Shown piece after piece: positions 12,601-24,600 of a DNA stretch of 64,000 nt; the first letter of the stretch is position 1; every line of letters begins with the position of its first letter. Below the pieces are notes generated by a model. That model was not told where the DNA came from and made no database searches. It saw only the letters and a list, made by a program, of their open reading frames with translations. The position numbers were made by a program, and so were the translations under genes. Source of the DNA: Tolypeutes matacus. Its lineage: Eukaryota > Chordata > Mammalia > Cingulata > Chlamyphoridae. Location: the NCBI GenBank assembly GCA_026826555.1, contig JAKSZT010053837.1, forward strand, positions 574,770 through 638,769, written 5' to 3'.

Positions 12601-15600
12601 AAAAGTGTTCAAACTCATCAGAAATCAGGAAATGCAAATTAAAACTACAATGAAGACATAGGAATCTCTTCTCCAGAAAAATATCTAGAGGACAGGCTGA
12701 AACAGCCCCAAAAAAGATCTTCTAGAGTTTAGGACAGCAGGTGAAGGCCACACACCATGCAGAGGAGAGAGAGACAAAAGAGGGAAATCATGACAACAGA
12801 ACATTGGAACCAGCAGCAGCTCCTGCTGCCAACACCCTCCCCCACACTAAAGACTTTTTAGAATTCTCAGGCCTCTGAGCCTGCGACTACAGCAAAAGCT
12901 GCTCCAGGGATCTACCACCCCAGGAAAGGGGAGAGAGAAGGACACAGCCTAAGGCTGACTCAAGTTTTGACCCACAAATTTGGGCTGCAGTGCCCCACGG
13001 ACCCCTCCAGGCCAGGAAGGACCACACAGTGGTTTGCCCTGGGAGCCAGCGAAGGACTGGAGAAATCCGACCCTCACAACCTCCTTCTCTTCTAGCCTGG
13101 ACTAATTGTTGAGGACTCCACAGGAGAGGGGAGAGAGAGCCTGGGGCTGACTTGGCTTTTGACTGGCAGGTTTGGTCTATCATGTCCCAAGAGCCCTTCC
13201 AGGTCGGGTGGGGCTGTGCCGTTGTTTGCCTTGGAGCCTGCAAGGGGATCAGATATACAACCCTTCCAATCTCCTTCTCTACTAACAGGGACTGATTGTT
13301 GAGGACTCAGAGGGGAGTGGAAATATTTCCTAGCTGGGAAAAGAGAGGGGGCTGCCAGAGAAAACTAGAGATCTGTCTCAGAAAGTTTGAATTACAAGGA
13401 TCTTAGACTCCAGACAGGAAGCTCTATCACATTGATCTATCACATTGATCTGGTCTGTGTTGCAACAAATACACTCTGACCAGGCATTGAATTGAGAGCT
13501 GCCAAAGAGCTCCATCTCCTGGCATACCAAGGAAGTGCACATAAGAAAATTAAAAATAAGTAGGAGAGGCTTTTCCTGGCCTCTATAGCCTCCCTGCCCA
13601 AGGCCCTAGGAAGTGACTCTACAACCAAGTACTGGGTCCAGTGCCCAGTTTTGAGCAACTAGCAGGACAACCCTAACAGTCCAGGTCAAGCCAAAAACCA
13701 AAGAGCTGTGGTAACTCACAGCCTCCTGCCACTAAATCCCTATAAAAGAGAAAGAGAGTGAGCATCTGAGTAAACTACATCCTAACCAGATGCCTAAACA
13801 ACAGCAAAAAATTATGAGCCATACTAAGAAAATAGAAGACATGGCCCAAGAAAAGGAATACATCAAAGAGAAGGGATGCAGAATTTGTGAGAACTAATCA
13901 GCGAGATGAGCACAAATTTCCAAAATCAAATTAATGAGTTGAAAGACAATATAGTTAAAGAGATAAATAACATCAAGAAAACATTGAGCAAACACAAAGA
14001 AGAATTTGAAATCCTGAACAGAAAATTAACAGAGCTCATGGGAATGAAAGACACAATAGGCGAGGTCAAAAACACATTTGAGGCATACAACAGCAGACTC
14101 GAAATTATAGAAGAAAGAATAAGTGACACCAAAGACAGAAAATCTGAAATTGAAGAGAGAAAAGAAGAGAGAGAGAAGAGAATGGAAAAAATTGAGCAGG
14201 GGCTCAGAGAGTTGAATGACAACACAAAACACAACAACATACATGTCATGGGAGTTCCAGAAGGAGAAGAGAAGGGAAAAGTGGCAGAAAGAGTATTTGA
14301 GGAAATAATAGCTGAAAATTTCCCAACTCTCATGAAAGAAATGAACTTACGTGTCCAAGAACCATACCATACTCCAATCAGAATAAATCCAAATAGACCT
14401 ACACCAAGACACATACTACTCAGAATGTAAAATGTCAAAGATAAAGAGAGAATTCTCAGAGCAGCAAGAGAGAAGCAAATGATCACATACGAGGGATGTC
14501 CAGTAAGACTTAGTGCAGATTTCTCTTCAGAAACCATGGAGGTGAGAAGACAGAGGTACGATACAATTAGGAAACTGAAAGAGAAAAACTGCCAGCCAAG
14601 AATTCTTTATCCAGCAAAACTGTCCTTCAAATATGAAGGTGAGTATAAAATATTCACAAACAAACAGAAACTAAGAGAGTTTGCAAAATGAATCCACCTT
14701 TGCAGGAAATATTAAAGGAAGCCTTCGAACCTGAAAGAAAAAGACAGGAGAGAGAGGCTTGGAGGAGAGTATAGAAGAAAGAATAGTAGAAAGGATAACC
14801 AAAAGAGTACAAAGAGAGACAAAAACAAGATGACATATGAAAACCAAGGAATAAAATGGAGGAAGTAAATAGTGCATTTACAGTAACATCATTGAATGTG
14901 AATGGAATAAACTCCCCAATCAAAAGATACAGGCTGACAGAATGCATAAAAAACATGAGCCATCCATATGCTGCTTACAAGAAACTCACCTTAGACCCAG
15001 GGATACAAACCGGCTGAAAGTGAAAGGTTGGAAAAAGATATTCCAGAAAAGAGCAGGGGTAGCTATACTAATATCAGACAAAACTGACTTTAGATGCAAA
15101 AAAGTTATAAGAGATACAGAAGGCCATTATATACTAATAAAAGGGATGATCCACCAGGAAGATATGACAGTCATAAATATCTATGCACCTAACTAGGGTG
15201 CCCCAAAATAAATGAGACAAACTCTGGCAAAACTGAAGGGAGAAATAGACATTTCTACAACAATCGTTGGAGACTTCAACACCCCACTCACATCATTAGA
15301 TAGAACAACTAGGCAGAAGATCAACAAGGAAACAGAGAACTTGAACAATATGATAAACAAGTTAGACATAACAGACATATACAGAATACTGCATCCAAAC
15401 TCAGCAGGTTATACATTCTTCTCAAGTGCCCATGGATGTTTCTCCAGGATAAACCACATGTTAGGTCACATTTCAGCTCTCAATAAATATAAAATGATTG
15501 AAATTATACAAAGCACCTTCAGAGATCATAATGGAATGAAACTAGAAATCAATAATAGACAGGAAAAAAGTAAATTCACAAATGTGTGGAGACTGAATGA

Positions 15601-18600
15601 TATACTCCTAAATAATCGGTGGGTCAAAGAAGAAATTGCAAGTAAAATCAGTAAATATATTGAGACAAATGAAAATGAGAACACAATGTATCAAAACTTA
15701 TGGGATACAGTGAAAGCAGTCTTGAGAAGGAAATTTATAGCCCTAAATGCCTATATTAAAAAACAAGAAAGAGATAAACTCAAAGATTTAACTGAACAAC
15801 TAGAGAAACTAGAAAAAGAATAGCAAACCAATCCCAAAGCAAGCAGAAGGAAAGAAATAATAAAGATTAGAGCAGAAATAAGTGAAAATGAGAGCAGAAA
15901 AACAATAGAGAAAATCAATAAAACCAAAAGCTGGTTCATTGAGAAGATCAATAAAATTGACAAATCCCTAGCTAGACTAACAAAGAAAAAAAGAGAGAAG
16001 ATGCAAATAAATACAATCAGAAATGAAAGGGGGGAAGTTACAAATGACCCCATAGAAATAAAAAGAATCATAAGAGGATATTATGAGAAACTATATGCCA
16101 ACAAATTAGACAACCTAGATGAAATGGACAAATTTCTAGAAATGCACAACCAACCTACACTGACGCTACAAGAAATACAAGAATTTAACACACTAATCAC
16201 ATTTAAGGAGATTGAATCAGTCATCAAAAATCTCCCAGAAAAGGCTTCACAGGTGAATTCACAGGTGAATTCTACCAAGCATTTCGAAAAGAATTAACAC
16301 CAATCCTGTTTAAACTCTTCCAAAAAATTGAAGAGGAGGCAAAATTACCCAACACATTTTTTGAAGCCAACATCACCCTAATACCAAAGCCAGATAAAGA
16401 TTCTACAAGAAAAGAAAATTATAGACCAATATCTCTAATGAACATAGATGCAAAAAATCTCAACAAAATACTTGCAAATTGAATCCAACAGCATATCAAA
16501 AGACTTATACATCACAACCAAGTGGGATTTATTCCTAGCATGCAAGGCTGGTTCAACATAAAATCAATGCAATACACCACATTAACAAATTGAAGGAAAA
16601 AAACTACATGATCATCTCAATCGACACAGAAAAGGCATTTGACAAAATCCAGCATCCTTTTTTGATAAAAAAAACTTCAAAAGATAGGAATAAAAGGAGA
16701 ATTCCTCAATATCATAAAAGGCATATATGGAAAACCCACTGCCAACATCATACTCAATGGGGAAAGGTTGAAAGCTTTCCCTCTAAGATCGGGAACAAGA
16801 CAAGGATGCCCACTGTCACCATTGTTATTCAACATTGTACTAGAAGTTCCAGCTAGGGCAATTAGATAAGACAAAAAATTAAAGGCATCCAAATAGGAAA
16901 AGAGGAAGTAATACTCTCACTGTTTGCAGATGACATGATCCTGTATTTAGATAATCCTGAAGTATCCACGACAAAGCTACTTGAACTAATAAATGAGTTT
17001 AGCAAAGTGGCAGGATATAAGATCAACATGCAAAAATCAGTAATGTTTTTGTACACCAGTATTGAACAACCTGAGGAGGAAATCAGGGGGAGAATTCCAT
17101 TTTCAATAGCAACAAAAAGACTCAAATACCTAGGAGTTAATTGAACCAAAGAAGTACAGGACCTATATGCAGAAAATTACAAAACAATGCTAAAAGAAAT
17201 TTAAAAAGACCTAAACAAATGGAAAGACATTCCATGTTCATGGATTGGAAGAATAAATATTGTGATGATGTCAATCTTACCCAAACTGATTTATAGAATC
17301 AATGTAATACCAATCAAAATCCCAACAGCTTACTTTACAGAATTAGAGAAGGCAATTACCAAATTCATCTGGAAGGGTAAGTGCACCCGAATAGCCAAAA
17401 GTATTCTAAAAAAGAAGAGCAACATGGGAGGAATTTCACTGCCTGACCTTGAAACATATTACAAAGCCACAGTGGTCAAAACAGCATGGTACTAGCATAA
17501 AGAGACACATCGATCAGTGGAATAGAATTGAGAACCCAGAAATAAACCCTCATCTCTACAGCCAACAGGTTTTTGACAAACTTACCAAGCCCACGCTAAT
17601 GGGAAAAAACAGTCTTTTCAACAAATAGTGTGGGGAGAACTGGATATCTATAACCAAAAGAATGAAAGAGAACCCCTATCTCACCCGCTATACAAAAATC
17701 AACTCAAAATGCATCTAAGATCTAAATATAAAAGCCAGGACCATAAAACTACTAAAAGAAAATATAGGGGAACATCTTCAAGACCTTTTAGTGTGGTAGT
17801 TTCTTGGACCTTATACCCAAAGCACGTGCAACAAAAGAAAAAATAGATAAATGGGACCTCCTCAAAATTAAACACATTTGTACCTCACAGGACTTTGTCA
17901 AAAGGGTGAAAATGCAGCCAACTCAATGGGAAAAATATTTGGAAATCACATATCTGATAAGGGTTTAATATCCAGGATATATAAAGAGATGTTACAACTC
18001 AACAATAAAAAGACAAATGACCCAAATAAAAATTGGGCAAAAGACTTAAATAGACATTTCTCCAAAGAAGAAATACAAATGGGAAAAAACACATGAAGAA
18101 ATGTTCAACATCACTCATATTAGGGAAATGCAAATCAAAACTACAATGAGATATCATTTCACACCCATCAGAATGGCTACTATTAAAAAGACAGAGAACT
18201 ACAAGTGTCGGAGAGGATGTGGAGAGATAAGAACACTTCTTCACTGTTGGTGGGAATGCAGAATGGTACAGCCACTATGGAGGACTGTTTGCCAGTTGCT
18301 AAAGAAGTTGAATATAGACTTGCCATGTGACCCTGCAATACCACTACTGGGTATATACCCAGAAGAACTGAGAGCAGTGACACGAACAGACATCTGCACA
18401 CCGATATTCATAGCAACATTATTCACCATTACCAAAAGTTGGAAACAACCCAGGTGTCCATCAACAGATGAATGGATAAACAAACTGTGGTCTAGTCACA
18501 CAATGGAATATTATGCAGCTGTAAGAAGAAATGAAGTTGTAAAGCATATGACAACATGGATGAACCTGGAGGACATTATGTTGAGCAAAGCAAGCCAGAC

Positions 18601-21600
18601 ACAAAAGGACAAATACTGTATGAATGTGTTAGTATGAACCAAATATATTGTGTAACATATTGTTTGATTCAAAAAAAATTTTATATGTATCCAGTACATT
18701 TAATTGAGAAATGTATATATTTAGTCATCTGTGTTTACTTTTTAGTTTTTAATTGTTTCTATTTTCAATTATTAAATGTACAAAATAAAGTTTGAAAAAA
18801 AGTAAAAAAAAAACTACAATGAGACGCCTTATGCACACACTAGATTGGGAAAATTAAAAAGTCGGTCTCTGGGTGGGTGGATGGTCATTCTCATCCACTC
18901 TTGGTAAGAAGTATACTTGATAAGACCATAGTGAAGCCCCTTTAGAATTCCTCGTCAATATTTTCAGACCCTTCAATCAAGCAATTTCACTTCTAACAGG
19001 TAATTAACCCTTTACTGGCAATTCCAAAATCTAACAACTCTGAAAACCAGTTTTGTTAAGTTTATAATACTTGAAAAACATTTCTCTCAAGACCTCACCT
19101 AAACTAATATGAACCTACTTAGATTTAATTTATCCCACCTAATGGCAATCTTCTGATATGTCACTATCTGAATACTAATGGATTTGATTATGGGGTGCTA
19201 CCTCAGGCCCTGCTGGGGTTGTTAAAAATATACAAAATAAACACTGCATCACCTTTCAAAAACTGAATAAAAACCTGAATTACCGTGACACACTGGCCTT
19301 GGGGATTTTGGATAAAGGATTGTGTAAGAACTTAAAGAAAATTTTGCACATGTGTAACAAGAGTCATGTACAAGAATGTTTCAAGCAACATTGTATAGCA
19401 TAACAAAAAAATAGAAAAAAATTCAAAACTATTGGGAGGAGAATGGATAAAATGTAGTATATTTATCCAATGGACTACTATACAACAATGAAAACAAATC
19501 AACTACCCCTATGCACATCTATTTAGATGGATCTGAAAAAAATGACACTAAGGGAAAGAAGCCATAAAAGAATAGACATAATATGCTTCCATTTCTATAA
19601 AGTTTACTATCAGACAAAGTTAAACAATGTATTCTTTAGGGGTATATACATTGGAGGTTACAAATTATAAGAAAAACAATGGGATTGTTAATATAATACA
19701 ATTTTATAATTTAATCAGTAAGGGGATAGAGTGGTTTTAGAATATGGATATTTTCTATTTTGGGCCTGGCTGGTGGGTTTTTTGAGTGTTGGTTTATTAT
19801 TGTTAGTAAAACTGTGTGGATGAAATATACTCTTTGTATGAATGCCACATTGCAAATACTGCTTGTAGATAAGTTATACTTCACACTAAAAAGCCATGTC
19901 TCAGGCAAAACCTCTCCAAATACTGACAAATTAACTTTTTAAAAGGTCCAATTAGCATTGTAGGCAATAAAAAATTAATTTTACCATAATCAAACATTCA
20001 TGCACACTTGAATTGCATAATATCTCTAGCCTGGTTACACCTCCCAACTAACTTTATTTAAGATCCCTCTCTAATCCCTGATATTTGCAGCACAGTAAAA
20101 AGCTTTAGAGGGAGAGCAACCTGGATTCAAAACATAATCCAGTCCTTCTACTGACTGAGTGATCTTTGGCAAGGTCTTAACATCTCTGAGTCTTAGTTTC
20201 CTCCTCTGTAAAACGGGGCTAGTAATACCTGTCTCAAAGACTTTGGGGTGTATATGGATGCATTTCATATGAATTCTAAATAATACATGTAAAGCATGTG
20301 GTGCTTAATAAATGGTGTTTAATATAAATACTACTTGTACAGAACCCACACCCACAGCCCATCTCCTGTGTTTACTCATTGATAGGTTGTATGAATTGAA
20401 GATGGGCATTACCTACCAACAAGGGAGATAAAGTCTGGCCTGAGGTCTAGCCTCAGGCAGCCTCTATGACTAAAGAGGAGATTTACCAGCTCAGATGCAC
20501 TGAGAGAGATGGGACCTACTTTGATGTGTCTTGGGATTGTGGGAAATAGATTTGGTTAGTGGAGGCTGTCTCTACCCCCAATAATTTTTTTATTCTTGAA
20601 TAAAATACCACACTTCAAAATAGAAGGATTATAGTGAAGCTCAAGCTATAATCCTTGCACTCAAGTAATTAATTAATTAAAAATTATCTATTGAATACCT
20701 GCTTCATACATGCCAGGCACTCTTAGAAAAATAAGGTGTATGTGTGTATGTGTATAAACTATTAATAATAATATAAAGGAGTTCAAATGAATTTTTAGGA
20801 TAGTTGAGATACTCATTTATTGCTGATTGGAAAAATTGCTGTGGCTTAGTCAGAATGCCCCCAAACGTTTCACATCACCTTGTTTTATGACTTTATTTCA
20901 ATCTGTGTACTTCATTACACATAATTCTGAGGAGGTGTTTAGCATCACACTTTTATTATTACTAAAAATGCTGTATAACACTTCTCTTCCTTTTTAACTA
21001 TACTTCCTGGAACACTTTCTTAATCATTCTATTTATTCTTACCAATGACTTCTCTCTGAAAATTAGTTAAACTGTGAAATGAGAGAAGATTCTTCTTAGA
21101 TACAATCCTTCCAACCCTCACACCCATTTTAGAGTTCGAATATATTCCAAACTTACAATTCAGAAGTGTTATTGTCCACCCATTTCCATTTGCATTCCTT
21201 TTCGTTATATGACAATCCAATCCAGTAGATATTTTTATAAACTTGGGATTGAATGAAGGCCTATAAAGTAAATAAAATATATCATGATTGAATTCCCATC
21301 TTTTAGATGAATGAAGAGGACAAGAAAAGGGGTCAATTACTTCTACGGCCAGTACTCTGCTACTCTCCATATTATCCTGTACCTCTCCTTCCTAGTAAAA
21401 CATCTCCTCCCCCAGTAGCTTCATTATCTGAAGTAATTTCCCGCCAGTAGATTATTTATTTATGTTACAAATGGGTATCAGTCTCATAGATTATTTAAAA
21501 TTTGGAAAACTCAATAGGAGATTTTTTTAAAAATGTATAGCACTTTATACAACCATTAAAAATCATGATCCAGAAGAATATTTAATTATGTAGGAAAATG

Positions 21601-24600
21601 ATCATCACATATCCTTGAGTGAAAGAAAGAATTATCAAAATGAATTCTTTAAAATAAAAAGTCTATGTGTATGTGTGTGTGTGTATAACAGAGCCTTGAG
21701 CCTCATAGCAGAAAGCTTTGTTGTAGTTCAGTAGCTAGGAGGGGTGAAGGGGAAAAGAGCATATTTAGAAGTATTTAGTAGATCCAAAAACATAATAAGT
21801 CAAAAGAGATAGAATATATAATGTCTGATTAAGTGACTGAACATATTTTTACATATAGGTTCAAATTTAATTATGCTTTACTGCATCAAACATAGAAAAT
21901 TATTTTGTGACCTGATAGCACGAATTCTTTTATGTTCCAATTTAAAACTTCTATTAGCTTTGCATATAAAATTTGTATTTTTTTCTAAATGATAAATTAT
22001 CTTTGCTGACATTTCTCTGTAAAAACACATTTTGTGTGTGAATAGGTTTTCTAAAATTATTTTATTAGAGAAGCTGTGAGTTTATAAAACAATCATGCAC
22101 AAAATACAGGATTCCCATACACCACCCCACTACCAACACCTGGCATTGGTGTGGAACGTTTGCTACTGTTGATGGTAGTGTTTGTTTTTAGAATTGTACT
22201 TTAATTTTCTTAAAAGTAATTACTTTTGTTACAAATGATCAAAGATTACTAAAATAGTTCTATCATCCATTATTTACATTAGGTGTATTTTTCCCATATA
22301 CCATTCTATTATTATCACCTTGCATTAGTACTGTATATTTGTTATAATTCAAGAAAGAACATTCTTATATTTGTACTATGAACTATAGTCCATCATCTAC
22401 AATAGGGTTCACTATGTTGTACAGTCCTAGGTTTAGCTTTTAATTTTTATTTAGTAATATATACATCCCTAAAGTTTCTTCTTTTAACCACTTTCAACTA
22501 TACATGTCAATGCTGTTAATTACACTCACAATAATGTGCTACCATCACCACCGTCAGTAAATAAATGTGATAAATGATCTTTCCAAACATTTCTCTGTAA
22601 AAACACACTTTTGTGTGTGAACAGTTTCTATTAGTAACAAATAAAAAAATTTTTCAATATTGTTGTCACTATATTTTCTTGTTACATTTCTTTCTGAAAA
22701 ATAAACATCTTGATATAATATATAAGAATATCGATCAAGTAGATGAAACTTACAAGTGCAGTGAAAATCACCATGAGGCAAATTTGTAAAACTGTTATTG
22801 CTTTTATGTTCTTCATTATTTCTAATTTGCAAATGGGGAAACCCGAGTGGTTAAGTAATTTAGCCAAGGTCACCTACTAGTAAATGACAGAGCTGGATTT
22901 GGTCCCAGGCAGCCTAACTTTTAACAGCAACTACTAGACCATCCTGCCGCAAAGTTCTTAGTTGCCACCCTAGAGGGATAAATAGCTTCTGGTTCTAGGC
23001 TGCAGTTTGCCATAGGGTCAAGTACTTCATCAAGGGAAAAGCCTAACTCTAGCTGTGGCTCTCCTGCAGGCTCCTTAAAAAGGGAGGTGATTTCTAAGAC
23101 CCAAATTGCATCTTAAAGGGGATTTACATTTTGGGAATAATAATTTTAGTCATCACAATAGACAATACATATTGAATGCTTAATAAGTAGCAGAATCATA
23201 TGCCTGGCCTATTAGCAAGCAGGGGGTCTCCAGGGATATTACACAATTTTTGCTCACACACAAACACAACAAAAAGAACAGCTAAAGGTTCCTCCCTCTC
23301 TTCTTCCCACTGTCCTCAATATCTTGAGTCCAAATCAGACAGAGTTGAAGAGAACAAAAGTGAATGTAATAGTCTATAATACCAGTTCATCTTTATCATT
23401 TATCTTCAAAAGGGATGATCCGTACTTTTGGCAAGTCTGGTTACATTCCTTCCACCCTTTATTTTCAGTGGTAAAACAATAACATTTTACATCACAACAA
23501 AACCATTTGTCTTCACAGAGTTCACCTACAACATATAAGGTGAATCATTAAACTTCTTATCATCCAGTGTTAATTGGAATAATATATTTATCAGTCCTTT
23601 ATATCTAAATAAAATCTTACTAGAGATCAATAATGATAATATGAGGCTCATCAAGATTCTGTAATGCCTTCTAAATAAAAGAAACAGCTTTTATTGAAAT
23701 TGATTTCTTTTCTCCTTTTCTTCATATATTTTATAATATATCAAATTTTAAAAATATTATTGATCCTTTAATAATAGAGACAATAAATTTCTCCTAACCA
23801 CTATATCTAAATGAGATTAATTATGCAAAAGCTATTTGTGAAATTTATTTTTTTTTAATTTGTGAAATTTAAATTTTCAACACATATTTAGTTGTTTTTG
23901 TTTTTTTTTTAAGATTTTATTTATTTATTCATTCATTTATCCCCCCCTTGCTGCTTGTGCTCGCTGGGTCAGCTAACCACGCCGTGCGGGCGGGCTTGCC
24001 TTCACCAGGAGGCCCCGGGAACCGAACCCGGGGCCTCCCATATGGTAAACGGGAGCCCTACTGATTGAGCCACAGCCGCTTCCCCACATATTTAGTTTTT
24101 GATTACCTTGAGCAATTCATTCCACCATTATGCAAGATAGAGTTTACTGTATGAGAGTTAATATTTTTATCTTGGGTATTTTTAATGGCATCATCAGGCA
24201 GAGCTGCACAAACATAGACACTGTGGCAAATCTTGCAGATGTAGGATATACTTGTCACAAATGGACCAAATGTCGGAAATAAAGGCAGAATAGTAACACA
24301 CACACATATATACAATTATCTTCTGGAAGGGGATGAAATAAGGCCAAGTCATGCAAACTTTTATTCAAGATGTCCTTCATACCTGTTTTTTGCAAAGATT
24401 TTGAAAAGATTTCATTTCTTCTATGACATCTATTCTCTTTTTCTAAGGATGAATCCAGTTTCTTTTTCTGCTGAAGCATTTCATTTTGGAGAGTGTCACA
24501 CTCTAAAGCCTTATTTATCAAAAGTTGCTCCTTTAAGTAGCTTTCATTTTGCATAATGTGATAGTTTTGACTGAGGTTTCGTAGAATTTCCTCCTGTTGA

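Larger units (their letters stand above)
12654..18809 (+). mobile_element. Full-length L1 (LINE-1), 6.2 kb, inactivated, with target-site duplication
   Basis: The element has a 5' UTR (12654-13905), ORF1 (13906-14691), ORF2 (about 14857-18637), a 3' UTR with AATAAA at 18784 and an A-rich tail. It is flanked by AAAACTACAATGA at 12641-12653 and 18810-18822, an exact 13-bp target-site duplication. It sits inside the 13-kb last KLRA intron, antisense to the gene. Frameshifts and stops in ORF2, and one stop in ORF1, make it incapable of autonomous movement. Confidence 0.95.

Noticed and set aside
13926..14537. 203-codon minus-strand frame
   Set aside because: It is the reverse complement of the Lys/Glu-rich L1 ORF1 coiled coil, so it reads as a Ser/Leu/Phe-rich shadow.
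19711..19929. Minus-strand frame with [11 protein letters not shown], considered as the last lectin exon of KLRA
   Set aside because: It lacks the Cys pair of the domain and a correct partner phase; the true exon at 7847-7703 has both, with the CICEKR motif.
24103..24315. Minus-strand open frame between KLRA stalk and lectin exons
   Set aside because: No lectin motif and no fitting splice sites; the exon phases already close without it.
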